In this document: piece after piece, positions 9,514-20,394 of the stretch
Numbering within the stretch: position 1 is the first letter of the stretch
Layout of the letters: the number at the start of each line of letters is the position of its first letter
Assembly: GCA_012064385.1 (NCBI GenBank)
Contig: QRDG01000816.1
Span: 988,543 to 1,052,542, forward strand
Direction of reading: 5' to 3'
DNA: 64,000 bases
DNA from: Puccinellia tenuiflora
Lineage: Eukaryota > Streptophyta > Magnoliopsida > Poales > Poaceae
The notes under the pieces: generated by a model
What the model saw: the letters and a program-made list of their open reading frames with translations, nothing else
Told to the model about the DNA's origin: nothing
Databases searched by the model: none
Program-made: the position numbers and the translations under genes

Positions 9514-12500
9514 ATGGCCCCCAAGCGCGCCTCCAAGGGCACCTCTAAGGCCAAGGCATCTTCCGCAAGCAGGATCATCGACATTGCCACCAAGGCCGCC
9601 GCCGCCGCACCTGCCTCGAAGAGATCTATCTCCGCCGATTGGGGCGGTTCAACCATTACAGCGGAGCAACTGAAATCGCACCGCCTAGCTGGCCTCCTTC
9701 CTTCAAGCGTCAAGGCACGAGCACCTGGGGATGAATCGGTGCCCTCTCCGGCGAAGGGCGAGGTCGTTATCTTTGCAGAGCATCTCTTCCGCGGTTTCAC
9801 GCCCCCCGGTAACTTGTTTTTCCGCCAGCTTCTTGAGTTCTATAAGCTGCGCATCCACGACCTCGCTCCTAATTCCGTCCTTACCCTTTCCAACTTTGTC
9901 GTTCTCTGTGAGGATTACCTCCAGATTAAGCCTGACCTAGACTTATGGCTTGAACTATTCTATTGCAACCCACAACCTGAAACATCTGGAGGCCCTCTCT
10001 TACAGTGCGGTGCTGTGGCTCTCCAGCGTCGCCTGAATTCTGCATTTCCAAAGCCAATTTTTCCCAACCGCATAAAAGACTGGCAAAAAACTTTCTTTTA
10101 CTGCAAAGATACATCTTCTGAGGGCGAGCCCAAACTTCCTTTGTTCACTGAGGATCGCTTAGAGGCGACTCCTGTCATGAAAGCCAGGTGCTCAGAAGCC
10201 ACCCGACCCAAAGTCGAGTCACTGATTCTTAGAATTCGGGCTCTTCTTTCTCATAATCTAGAAAACATGGATCTCGTCCGTTGCTGGACAACATGGAGGA
10301 TCCAGCCGCTGAGTCCTAGGACTCGGCTAATTTCCTCTTATACTAGATGTGTCACTGATGATCTCAGGACAACTGACAAGTTGTCTGACGGCCCTGAACT
10401 TGGTCGATTGATCAAGAAGTTGACCGGAAAAATGGTGAAGGACCAGGCCCACTTCGGGCTCCAGCCTTTTTGCTCCACCTGTCCGGCTCCTGCTATAAGT
10501 GCTTTACTTGTCTTTCCTTCTTACTTGCTTTTATTGTGTCAATCTACTAACTCACACTTTCTGTTTCCTTTTTGCAGCTTACCGACTCCTTCTGAAAGCC
10601 GGCCCTTGAAACTGACAAGGGCAAAGGGAGTACCTCTGCTGCTGCAGAGACTGTTGATGAGGAAGAGTCCAGCGAGGAGTCCTCTAAAGAGGCTGCTGCC
10701 GCTGGCGATGAGAATGAAGATGAGGAGTCCTCACCTGAGGCTCCCACTGTCAATGTTGTTGAGGAGGAGCACTCCTCTGAAGCACAGTATGCTGACGAGG
10801 AGCATACTAAATCGAGTCCTGCAGAAACCCAACCAATTCCATCTGAGGAGTCATCGGACGTCAAGAGTCGCTGTTCGACTCCTCCGGTTCCGAAAAATGG
10901 GTCTCGGGCTGCCGTATCTAAGGTACCCGCCTCACGAGTCCAAAGATCTAGCAGCTCCTCCAGTGAGCCTGAAGAAATTGCTGCGCAAGTTCTTGCTGCC
11001 AAGAAAAGGAAACTGCGCTCAGGGGGCCCTGCAGAGACTCCTCTGCCTCTACCCGCATCACACAAAAGGAAGTCGGTTTCTCCTCCTGAGAAAGCTGACT
11101 CCTACGAGTCGGGAATGTCAATATTTTCCTCTGACTCTCAAGCCTCTTTGGATCTTGAGACAAACGTTGGGTATGACTTTCTCCTTTATCTTTACTAGCA
11201 TGACATCTGTATTTCCTTTTAATCAATACTTGACTTTTAATCTGTCCTGTCTCAGAGCCCGGCCTTATGCCAAGGTCTCCAAGCTACCAGGCATGGCTGA
11301 CGTGACTTCCAGCCGTGGAGCTGTACCGCCGTCGACTTCTCAGACGACGAGTACAAAGACCGCTCCTACGACTCCTGCATCTGCAGGTGCAACAACTACT
11401 GGGACTCCCCCTGTTCCCGAGTCCGCTCCAAGGACTCAGTTGGGGACTCCTTTGGTGATCCCATCCTCCTCTGGGGGTGGGACTCCAACCACTACAACTC
11501 AGATGCCTCCAAGTCAAGAAAAGGCGGCTCCCACTTCTCAGCTGAACACCGAGCCGGCAAAGTCCTCAACTGACTACAGCCGGCTCCGGATATCTGACGA
11601 TAAGTCTTTCAACGAGGCCTATATTGAGGCCGTAGAACTGAATGATCAAGCCTCTAGGCTAAAGGATGAGGAGCAGGCAGCCCTCAGGGCCCTTGAAATG
11701 ATTCATAATGTACGTGCTCTAACTTGTACTCTTTATGTTCTCTCCATTAGTCTCCTATTACAGTAGCCCCCAAGCACCTTATATGTGGTGACTTGGAGCT
11801 AAGATAGGTGCTTCAACCTGAACTCAAATCACTTGCTAGGTAGAAAAAACTTGCATACTGTAGCCCCCAAGACCTGAGTCCTTAGCTCAACTAGGACTCG
11901 GGGCTGTTTAATCACTCGCTTTTAAATTCAAAAAGCTTTTCCACAAGTAGCCCCCAAGCACCGGGTTGTTTGCCTGCGGCAACCTGGAGCTAACCAATAC
12001 CATGAACTAGCACTTATTAGATAAAAAATTCTGCTCTGCGAGTAGCCCCCAAGCGCCAAGTAGTTAACTTGTGACAACTTGGAGCTGCTAACTTGCACTG
12101 CTTAAGAACTTGAATCTATGTAGCTGTAGAAAAAATCTGACTCCTGAGTAGCCCCCAAGCGCCAAGTTGTTAACTTGTGACGACTTGGAGCTAATGAGTT
12201 GTAGAATTTGACTTGTAAAAATCTGACTTGTGTTTTTCGGACTTGTAGCCTGTCGACTTGCACTTTCCTGATTTCTGCTTTCTCTGACTTGTGCTTTTTC
12301 AGAATGTTGTCTCCAAGATGAAGAGAGACATGAAAAAATTGGAAGACCAAGCGACTTCCAGTGCCAAGTCTGCTGAGTCTGAGAGACAACATTCCCTTCA
12401 ACTGGAGAAGGACTTACAAATCCTAGCTGCTGAGCTAGAAAAGGTGAAAAGGGAGTCGACTGAAGCAAAAAAGGCTGCCCAAAAGGCACACACTGATCTG

Positions 12501-13462
12501 AGAGCCATCTTGGACGTATGCCAAAAGGGAATTAGGGCTATGTGCCATCATATCTTTGGTAAGTTACTGCACTTGCCTTCTTTTAGTTTGATACAAAGAA
12601 CTCAGCGACTTATTTCTCTTGACTTCTCTATTTTGCAGGGGCTGACTCCACAAAACTCAAGCTGCCCACTAGCCAACAACTCCATGTCATGCTAGACCAC
12701 TGCCATGGTCTGCAGGAGGGTGCTCGCTCTGTGGTAAAGTATCTTAATTCCAAGGGCAAGTGCCCCAAGGAGCCTGAACGATTGGTTGATGAGTTGTCAA
12801 GAGCTCCAGGGTACATGCACTTGTGGAAACAATCTGCCATGAGGAGATCTGCCATAAGGATTCTTGCACTGGCACACAACTACTACCCAACCATTCTGGA
12901 GCCGGCAATGCTCACTATGGGGAAGCCGGAGCAGCATGAAGATGGGACTCCCTTCAGCCAAGATGACTTCAAGGCTGAGGAAAAGTTAGTGCGGCCTTAC
13001 GCCTGCGAAATCGCCAATAAGATGGACCCGGAGGTATGGGTTCATCACTATGACTTGGAGAACAAGAGGGTTAATCCAGGAGTTCCTCCAACCATAAACT
13101 TTGGGCGTCCCTCACAGGACATGGCTGGTGCCCCATCAACTGTGCCAAGCTCTTCCACTCTAGCAGCTCCTGGGACTAGCAACTCGACTGGTGCAGAGCC
13201 CACGCTAAAGACTCCTGCTACGCCCACTCCTTCAAGAGTCGCAACTGGCGGCTCCCAAGCTCAAGAGGAGTTGAACAAGCACATGAGGAACCCGAGGGGA
13301 ACTGGCTTTCAGACAAAGAAAGTTGCCACAAAATCCCCTGCGAAGTCGACTTCCACATCTGCTGCCCAGGCGAAAGACAAGTCTCCAGCTAAGGACTCCA
13401 CAGCTCCAGTCAAGAACTCAGCTCCTGTTAAAGACAATTCTCTGGATGACTCTGGATTGTAA
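9514..13462 (+). pseudogene. Tat-4 antisense passenger gene (PF04195-like), five coding exons
   Basis: It is convergent with Tat-4 pol. Exons: 9514-10494, 10578-11170, 11256-11709, 12303-12558, 12639-13462, summing to 3108 bases (1036 codons), intron phases 0,2,0,1. Residues ~50-240 resemble the N-terminal domain of the Tat-2 copy (LFRGFTPPGNLFFRQLLEFY; later ending HFGLQPF). Exon 2 is read in a different frame from the long 9496-11766 ORF and gives a Glu/Ser-rich acidic tract. Exon 3 is Thr/Pro-rich, exon 4 a coiled coil, exon 5 helical with a Lys/Ser/Pro tail. Two lesions: the first donor reads ATAAGT instead of GTAAGT (10495), and TGA at 10593-10595 is in frame at the start of exon 2. The start at 9514 is chosen over 9496 for context. 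Role unknown. Confidence 0.7.
11763..12250 (+). repeat. Tandem array inside an intron of the Tat-4 antisense gene
   Basis: Five units begin GTAGCCCCCAAG at about 11763, 11860, 11947, 12042 and 12148, spaced 87-106 bp. On the element's own (minus) strand each reads CTTGGGGGCTAC, close to the polypurine tract. The array fills the 593-bp intron 11710-12302. Confidence 0.85.
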
Positions 13463-14009
13463 TAATGTACTACTGGTGTTTCTAAACTATGTAGCTTGTT
13501 AGCTATTTTGAATTGTAATGATGCACTACTGGTGCTTTAAACTATTTAGCTTGTTAGCTATTTTGAATTTGTGCCAATCGGCTTGGTTCTTATAACCCGT
13601 CTAGTTTTTCACAGATGAATAAGTAGGCCCTGCATGACTTCTCTTACAGCTTGTGCTGACAGGTTCTTAACTCATATGTTCCTCAGGATCCACAAGAGAT
13701 AGAAACAAGTCATGCCTGTAGATTAATCATATTGTGCAGGATGCATCTGACTTACCAGCGAGAAGACTAGGAAAAGTTTGGCTACTGTGCCAGGTCCTTA
13801 GGTCTAAGCTTGACTTTTTTCCTGAAAAGCAAGCCCCCAAGAACCTTTGTGATCAAGCATAACGAATAAAGCGCACTCACTGGGTGACTCGACTAAAAGA
13901 CTCATATTCACAGAAGCCGGCTTTATTTCCTTTGATCACGAAAATTTGATTACATTTAGGCATGGCTCACTGGGCTCTTTGCCTTTGAATTGAAAAACTA
14001 TTACAACTT
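13463..14009. other. Convergent spacer between Tat-4 pol and antisense gene
   Basis: No ORF, array or RNA gene was seen. It must hold the 3' ends of the antisense gene. A ~65-bp segment around 13460-13500 is repeated at 13515-13570 (ATGATGCACTACTGGTG-type repeat), giving two imperfect copies just after the stop codon. Confidence 0.55.
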
Positions 14010-16136
14010 TTAACTATAGTAAAGACGTAACTGAGCTATATTCCATGGCCTCTTTGCCTCTGCATATGGGTCTAGAGTATGAGCCGTGTCGGCTCCTTTG
14101 CCTACACTTGCCGGCTCTCGCACATCCATTAGATAGTACGACCCGTTGTTCAAATTCTTGCTTATGACAAACGGTCCTTCCCATGGTGGGGATAACTTGT
14201 GCATCCCTTCCTTATTCTGGACTAGGCGAAGCACTAAGTCACCCTCCTGGAAAGTCCGGGTCTTTATTCTGCGTGCGTGATATCGCCGCAAGTCCTGCTG
14301 ATAAACTGCTGATCTTTCAAGGGCTAACTCCCTTGCTTCTTCAAGTGCATTGACCGAGTCCTGGCGTGCAATCTCATTAGTTGCCTCAACATAATTGGCG
14401 ACTCTTGGCGAGTCATGCAACAAGTCGCTGGGCAAAACGGCTTCTCCACCGTACACCATGAAGAACGGTGTGAATCCGGTGGATCTGTTAGGAGTCGTCC
14501 TGATACTCCAAAGTACTGCTGGTAACTCCTCAACCCAACTCCCAGCGGCTCTTAGTAGGGGAACCCTTAGTCTAGGTTTAATCCCCTTTAACAACTCCTG
14601 ATTTGCCCGCTCGGCTTGTCCATTGGACTGTGGATGTGCCACCGAGGCTAGGTCGAGTCTGATGTTATTCTCACCACAGAACTTGGCCATCTCCCCAACT
14701 GATAAGTTGGTTCCATTGTCTGTAATGATGCTGTGAGGATACCCAAAACGTGTTGCTATCTTTTTGAAGAATCGCACTGCTGATGCTCCGTCGACTCTGC
14801 TGACAGGTTCGACTTCCACCCATTTGGTAAACTTGTCAACTGCCACAAGCAGATGTGTCTTTTGGCAGGGCGACTTTGAGAAAGGACCCACCATATCGAG
14901 TCCCCAAACTGCAAATGGCCAAGTGATAGGAATAGTTCTGAGTTCTTGTGCTGGTACATGGTCCTGCCTTGCATACCTCTGGCATCCATCACAGACTTGC
15001 ACTATCTTCTCTGCATCCAAATGTGCTGTCAACCAGAAGAACCCGTGCCTGAAAGCTTTTGACACCAAGGATCTAGTGGATGCATGATGACCACAATCTC
15101 CTGCGTGAATTTCTTGCAGGATTTGCCTTCCTTCTTCTGGAGATACACATCTCTGATAAACTCCAGTAACGCTTCTTCTGTACAACTCGCCATTGATAAC
15201 TGTGTAGGACTTACACCGTCTGATGAGTTGTCTCTGCTTGACTTCATCCTTTGGGAGTTCACCCCGTAGGAGATATGCTAGGTAGGGCACTGTCCACGCT
15301 GGGATTGCTCGTGCTGCTGCTACCAATACCGACTCTGGGTCTGGAAAGGCTAACTCCTCTTCTGAGGGTAATTTGACTGAAGGATGATGGAGTTCATCCA
15401 AGAACACATTTGGTGGTACCTTCTCTCGACGAGAGCCGAGTCGTGATAACGCATTAGCGGCCTCGTTCTTGCGCCTGTCAATATGCTCCACTTGATAACC
15501 AGAAAAGAACCCGGCTATCTGTTCGACTGCTCTTCTATAAGCCGCCATATTTGCATCCTTCGAGTCCCAAGTTCCAGATACTTGTTGGGCTACAAGGTCT
15601 GAATCTCCAAAACACCTGATGCGCTTGATATTCATTTCCTTAGCCAATCGCAGACCATGCAACAGGGCTTCATACTCTGCCATGTTGTTTGTACAATCAA
15701 AGTGTAACTGGAGGATATATGCTAGCTTATCTCCCTTAGGTGATGTCAACACCACACCGGCTCCTGAGCCTTCTAACTGTCTGGACCCGTCAAAGTGCAT
15801 TGTCCAATACTTGGTGCAGGGGGTGTTTGGTGAGGATGTAAAATCTGTCCAATCATTGACAAAATCAACCAAAGCTTGAGATTTAATCGCTGTCCTAGGC
15901 TCATATGTGATATGATAAGGACCCAACTCAATTGCCCACTTGGCGACTCGCCCTGTTGCCTCTCTGTTGCGTATAATATCTGTCAGCGGTGCTGAACTCA
16001 CCACCTTAATTGGATGCTCTTGGAAATAATGCTTGAGTTTTCTACTTGCAAGAAAAACTCCATAAACCAACTTCTGCCACTGTGGATACCTTTGCTTTGA
16101 ATCTGTTAGGACTTCACTAATGTAGTAGACAGGTCT
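14010..16136 (-). CDS. Tat-4 RNase H, archaeal-type RNase H and integrase
   Basis: This is the C-terminal part of Tat-4 Pol, open from just after TAG 16139-16137 to the stop at 14010. Order on the minus strand: end of the RT-linked RNase H (KLKHYFQEHPI), an archaeal-type RNase H starting HFDGSRQLEGSGAGVVL with D, E and D residues (MAEYEAL, GDSDLV), then integrase. Integrase has the HHCC finger (CGHHAS...CDGCQ), catalytic Asp in GLDMVGPF and TDNGTN, Glu in GQAERAN, and a C-terminal LSPPWEGPFVI module. Two RNase H domains are characteristic of the Tat lineage. It converges on the antisense gene with 547 bp between. The domain order is intact, but Pol cannot be made because of upstream breaks. 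Confidence 0.88.
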   Translation of the reverse strand, partial: RPVYYISEVLTDSKQRYPQWQKLVYGVFLASRKLKHYFQEHPIKVVSSAPLTDIIRNREATGRVAKWAIELGPYHITYEPRTAIKSQALVDFVNDWTDFTSSPNTPCTKYWTMHFDGSRQLEGSGAGVVLTSPKGDKLAYILQLHFDCTNNMAEYEALLHGLRLAKEMNIKRIRCFGDSDLVAQQVSGTWDSKDANMAAYRRAVEQIAGFFSGYQVEHIDRRKNEAANALSRLGSRREKVPPNVFLDELHHPSVKLPSEEELAFPDPESVLVAAARAIPAWTVPYLAYLLRGELPKDEVKQRQLIRRCKSYTVINGELYRRSVTGVYQRCVSPEEGRQILQEIHAGDCGHHASTRSLVSKAFRHGFFWLTAHLDAEKIVQVCDGCQRYARQDHVPAQELRTIPITWPFAVWGLDMVGPFSKSPCQKTHLLVAVDKFTKWVEVEPVSRVDGASAVRFFKKIATRFGYPHSIITDNGTNLSVGEMAKFCGENNIRLDLASVAHPQSNGQAERANQELLKGIKPRLRVPLLRAAGSWVEELPAVLWSIRTTPNRSTGFTPFFMVYGGEAVLPSDLLHDSPRVANYVEATNEIARQDSVNALEEARELALERSAVYQQDLRRYHARRIKTRTFQEGDLVLRLVQNKEGMHKLSPPWEGPFVISKNLNNGSYYLMDVREPASVGKGADTAHTLDPYAEAKRPWNIAQLRLYYS

Positions 16137-17040
16137 CTATACTGGATACTCCTTTCCTTCCTCTGCACGTTCCACAACTACTACTGCACTGACAACTCTC
16201 TCGTTGGCAGCTACATATAATAGCATGGGCTCCTTATCTGTAGGAGCTGCGAGCACCGGAGCTGTTGACAAAGTTTTCTTCAACTCCTCAAAAGCACGGT
16301 CGGCTTCTTCATCCCATAGGAATTTATCTGACTTCTTCAGGAGTCGGTAGAGAGGACCCGCCTTCTCCCCGAGTCTTGAAATAAATCTGCTTAGAGCTGC
16401 CACACATCCAGTGAGCTTTTGAACGTCCTTCAGACAAGTCGGCTTCTGCAAGTTATGAATAGCCTTGACTTTCTCTGGATTTGCCTCAATGCCTCTCTCT
16501 GAAACAATGAAACCTAGGAGTTTGCCTGCAGGGACTCCAAAAACACATTGTTTTGTAACAAAATGCTCCAAAGGGTGTAATGAAGGATGTCTTGAGCTCA
16601 TCCTCTTTCTTGAGCCTAATCTGATGATACCCTGAATAGGCATCCAAGAAACATAGTAACTCAGACCCAGCTGTTGAGTCAATGATCTGGTCGATGCGAG
16701 GCAGAGCAAACGGGTCTTTAGGGCAATGCTTGTTAAGGCCCGTGAAGTCGATGCACATACGCAACTCTCCTGTTTTCTTTGGTACTAACACTGGATTGGC
16801 CACCCACTCTGGGTGAACGACTTCCTTGATGAACTCGGCTGCGAGGAACCGAGCCACCTCTTCTCCTATGGCTTTCCTCCTGTCATCGTGAAACTTGCGC
16901 AGACCCTGCTTAACTGGTCTTGCATTAGGGTTAACATGTAAGCTGTGCTCGGCGAGTTCTCTCGGGACTCCTGGCATGTCTGATGGCTTCCATGCAAAGA
17001 CGTCCCGGTTCTCACGGATGAACTCGACGAGCGCGCTTTC
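16137..17040 (-). pseudogene. Tat-4 reverse transcriptase, catalytic segment deleted
   Basis: The RT starts after the PR-RT TAG (17043-17041) with ESALVEFIRENRDVFAW. Fingers and palm are recognisable (LRMCIDFTGLNKHCPKDPF, DAYSGYHQIRLKKEDE). After FCYKTMCF the frame jumps into the FGVPAGKLLGF segment. Comparison with Tat-3 shows about 66 residues missing, including the YVDD active site, with a frame change (frames at 16977-16486 and 16709-16137 differ). The joint lies at ATGTGTTTTTGGA near 16550, where both parental sites would share TGTGTTTT, consistent with deletion between short direct repeats. The segment ends at TAG 16139-16137, where Tat-3 has CAG. Confidence 0.88.
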
Positions 17041-17043
17041 CTA
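17041..17043 (-). other. Shared in-frame TAG between protease and RT (Tat-4)
   Basis: The context is AAA TAG GAA AGC, identical to Tat-3 (28157-28168) and Tat-2 (40059-40048). Both flanking frames are the same, so read-through would give a continuous Gag-Pro-Pol. Confidence 0.7.
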
Positions 17044-18273
17044 TTTATCAGAGAGATGTGCCCCAATGGTGAACTGCTTGGAAGAATCACCAGGGGTAAA
17101 GTCGACTTCCTTTGTGTCCTGAGCTGACTTGAATTTCATCTTCTCCTCTGTGGCCGGCCTCTTAAGGACCGAGTTGTCCTCCGGGTCCACGTTTGCCTTG
17201 TAAAATTTCAGCTCCTCTTGAGCACAAGCTGTTTCAGCCATAGATGCATCACCTAGTTCACACTCCAATGCCATCTGTCTGCTGCCATTAACTGTAATGA
17301 CTCCTGCTGGACCTGGCATCTTGAGTTTCAAGTAGACATAACATGGCCTGGCCATAAACTTAAAGTATGCTGGCCGACCAAAAAGAGCGTGGTATGGACT
17401 CTTAAGATCCACCACCTCAAAGGGCATAATCTCTGACCGGTAATTCTCCATTGTACCAAAAGCAACCTCAAGGTAAATCTTACCAATGGGTTTGGCCGAT
17501 TTCCCTGGTACTATCCCATGGAACACTGTCTCTGTTGGAATTAGCTGTCTATCTTGCAGCTTCATCCTCTTGAATGTGTCATAATACAAGATGTTGATGC
17601 TGCTTCCACCATCCATTAGCACTTTGTTCAGTGTATAACCTCCAACTTGAGGTGCTACCACCAAGGCTAGCTGCCCTGGATCGTCGACTCTTGGAGGATG
17701 ATCTGCCTGACTCCAAGTGATGGTTTGCTCTGACCACCTGAGCCACTATGGAAGCGCCGGCTCTACTGCACTGACAGCTCTAACTTTTAATTTCTTGGCA
17801 CGTTTGGACGTGCTTGTTGTGAAGACATGGTAACTGCCACGACTCGGGTTCTGCTGCCGAGTTGTGACATAATACTGCCCATTTCCGTCATGGAGCTGCT
17901 TCGGGTTCTGCTGGAACCCGCCCTACTGGTTACCTCCTCCTTGAGGTTGGTTTGGATTCTTGCCGGGTCCTCCGCCGTTATTGCCGGGTCCTCCGGCTCC
18001 ATTGTTTCCTCTGTATCCACCATTTTTTCTGTTTCTAGGTCCTGTAAACCTGGCACGCTGCAGATCCACACATTGGCCCAAGGTATGCCCACACCTGCCA
18101 TTCTTGGCATGTTTAGGGCCAGGGCTCGATAAAACTTCCTCTGTAGTTGGGGTGCGTCCTTGATATCCTTGAGAGTTATTTTCCTTGCGTCTGACTCCAG
18201 TGTTTGTATTGGCCACTAGGTCAGAGTTGTCACCATATGGCCGCTTGCTACCACCCTGGTTCTGGTTTTGATT
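17041..18273 (-). pseudogene. Tat-4 Gag C-terminus and aspartic protease
   Basis: In the same frame as gag after its TAG (18276-18274). The first part carries a Cys/His segment (RCGHTLGQC) and Asn/Gly repeats, probably the nucleic-acid-binding end of Gag. The protease has the active-site motif DGGSSINILYYD and the later HALFGRPAYFKFM segment, between about 17664 and 17330. Further in-frame TAG codons occur near 17925 and 17750. The region ends at TAG 17043-17041, preceded by Lys and followed by Glu-Ser as in Tat-2 and Tat-3. It is defective by these nonsense codons. Confidence 0.75.
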
Positions 18274-20394
18274 CTAGTTCTGATTATTGCCACCCTGTCC
18301 TTTATTTCCTTCCTCCTGGTCCTTGGTTTTATCTGTGGCTGCGTGCTTATTAGCACCTGCCATGATTTCACCGATTGTCAGGGGAATGCCCTGATTCAGA
18401 CTCTCCTTCATGCGACCTAGCTTCCAATTCAAGGGATTGTAGCTGCAATTTCTCTCCATCGCCATTAGCACTGAAACTGGTGGGAGTCCTTGTGAGGAGG
18501 TAATGATCTCTGAGACCCGCTTCATCCAGTGCCTTGCTGACTCGCCCTTCCTCTGAACACACCGTTCTAGGTCCTCGATGGTACTAAGCTTTTTGCATGT
18601 GCCCTGGAAGTTCTGAATAAAAGCCGCCTTCAATTGCTCCCAAGAGTTGATTGACCTAGGAGGCAAGTTGCGCATCCAAACCTTGGCTGCTCCTTCCATC
18701 ATAAGATACATAAACTTGGCACACAGATTACCTGTGGCATTATGAATACTCATAGCCATCTCGTAAGTGCCCAACCAAGAAGTCGGGTCCATGTTGGGCT
18801 CATAATTTGGAACCTTGCGCGGCTCCTTGAAACTGCTGGGGAAGGACTCAGACCTGATGGCATCAGACAGGCACTCTGGTCCTGTTAATGCTGGGGAAGC
18901 ACCAGGAGAAGTCACCTCCTCGTGCGCCCGGGTTGGCTGAGGCGGGTTAGCTGCACCAGCTAACGCTCTGTCCCTCTCTGCCTCCCGAGCTCTTGCTGCT
19001 TCTCTTTCTCGTCGTTGCCTTGCTTCATCAACCACTAGCTGAGCTCGTGAAGTAGTTGGTATATTTGCGCGATTCCTCTCTTGTTCACGACGCCTTGCAC
19101 TTGTAGAGTTGGCCGGGTTGGACTCGCCGTGCCGATTCCTCGTGCCTGAGTTAAAAGGTGTTGAATGTAGCCTACTTGCATCTGGAAAAGCTGGATACAA
19201 GGCTTGCTGAGTCAAAGCTGTCTTCAGTAGCTCGATAGCCTCACGAGTCTCCTGACCTGCTGGTCCCTCTGGTACCACAATATTCTCCAATCTCAGAGTC
19301 GCCGCATGAACGTTGTCCATAGGATTAGAGTAATGTCCCTCTGGAGTATGAAATCTGTTAGGCTGAGATCCTAAGCCACCAGATGCTCCTCCTCCGACTC
19401 CTCCTTCAGGCGGTGGTCCGTTGATACGGCTGCCTCCTGGTCCTTCTGGGGGTGGTGGTGGTGGTGGTGGTGCTCCTGTTCCTCCTCCTGCGGCGCCTCC
19501 TGCAGCCGCTGAGCTTCCTAGTCTGGCTCCTCCACCTGGACCATTGGGTGTGGTAAATAGATTGGTTGGATTGATGTGGACTCCATCACGCAGGCGACTC
19601 CTGGCTCTGCGGTGTTGAATTGAAGTAAGCTCCTCGCGGCGCCTCCGTACGACTTGAGCTTCATCTTGGACTCGGGCCTGCTCTTCGGCCAGTCTACGGT
19701 TTGCCTCTGTGATATCAGCTAGTTGCCTCTCCAACGCAGCACGAGCGTTGGCTAACTCTGCCGCCCTCTCTGCGGCATTATTTGCATTAATTTCCTTTGT
19801 CAATAAAGCTGGATCAAATTGATTTCCACCGTTTCCAGACATGTAGACTCCCACAACACGGGCGCGTACCGGCGACTCCTCATAATCTTCTTCCTCTATA
19901 CCATACCCAAGCCGATCTTCAAACAAGGGTAAGATAGACTCTGAATCTGCATCGTAATCTAGATCTGACTCTTGCAGCATCTCCGGCTTCTCAGCTTGGG
20001 GCTCCTCAGACTCGGCGATAATGCCGACTTCTGAAGTTCGGACCGACTCCTCGCCATCGGACCCGACGACAACGGTTGGCTCTGATACAGATTCCGCCGA
20101 GTTTGCGCGAAGACCCGACGCGCAAACCATGCCGACGAACACGTTGATTCCTCCAAAGACAAGCTGGTAGCCCTCGTCGACTTCGTTCATCTCCGAAGTC
20201 CAGCCTGAGTCATCGATCTCGGTTTCTCCATGTTCATCAGTGTAGACCCGCCCGATGGCGAGTTTCTCCATAGCCCGACGAGCTGCTCCAACGATCTCAA
20301 CTCCTCGCATCACCATAGGCCCCACGGTGGGCGCCAACTGTCGTGGGGTTGTCACGGCAAGTTCTTCCTCGGGGAAGATGAGTTCTGGGGCCAT
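18274..20394 (-). CDS. gag: Tat-4 Gag
   Basis: A 706-codon frame starting at ATG 20394, which lies inside the 5' LTR 56 bases before its end, and reading through the primer site (residues QLAPTVG). The N-terminal ~100 residues share a pattern with the other Tat elements (hydrophobic strands, GGINVFVGM near residue 85). Then come an acidic region, a Glu/Arg coiled coil around residues 215-285 (ERQLADITEANRRLAEE), a Gly/Pro-rich linker with eight consecutive prolines, and the Gag core (MDPTSWLGTYEMAMSI, FMYLMMEGAAKVWMRNL). It ends at TAG 18276-18274 in a run of Asn/Gln codons, with more Gag in the same frame beyond; this is probably CAG-to-TAG. Capsid function follows from family knowledge. Confidence 0.82.
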   Translation of the reverse strand: MAPELIFPEEELAVTTPRQLAPTVGPMVMRGVEIVGAARRAMEKLAIGRVYTDEHGETEIDDSGWTSEMNEVDEGYQLVFGGINVFVGMVCASGLRANSAESVSEPTVVVGSDGEESVRTSEVGIIAESEEPQAEKPEMLQESDLDYDADSESILPLFEDRLGYGIEEEDYEESPVRARVVGVYMSGNGGNQFDPALLTKEINANNAAERAAELANARAALERQLADITEANRRLAEEQARVQDEAQVVRRRREELTSIQHRRARSRLRDGVHINPTNLFTTPNGPGGGARLGSSAAAGGAAGGGTGAPPPPPPPPEGPGGSRINGPPPEGGVGGGASGGLGSQPNRFHTPEGHYSNPMDNVHAATLRLENIVVPEGPAGQETREAIELLKTALTQQALYPAFPDASRLHSTPFNSGTRNRHGESNPANSTSARRREQERNRANIPTTSRAQLVVDEARQRREREAARAREAERDRALAGAANPPQPTRAHEEVTSPGASPALTGPECLSDAIRSESFPSSFKEPRKVPNYEPNMDPTSWLGTYEMAMSIHNATGNLCAKFMYLMMEGAAKVWMRNLPPRSINSWEQLKAAFIQNFQGTCKKLSTIEDLERCVQRKGESARHWMKRVSEIITSSQGLPPVSVLMAMERNCSYNPLNWKLGRMKESLNQGIPLTIGEIMAGANKHAATDKTKDQEEGNKGQGGNNQN
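20320..20336 (-). other. Tat-4 primer-binding site
   Basis: Minus strand TGGCGCCCACCGTGGGG, two bases after the 5' LTR end at 20339. It lies within the gag reading frame. Confidence 0.88.

Noticed and set aside
10579..11160. Basic Arg/Leu/Pro-rich stretch of the single ORF 9496-11766 as the true Tat-4 protein
   Set aside because: It reads through introns in the wrong frame. The spliced model gives an acidic segment equivalent to exon 2 of the other copies and closes in phase.
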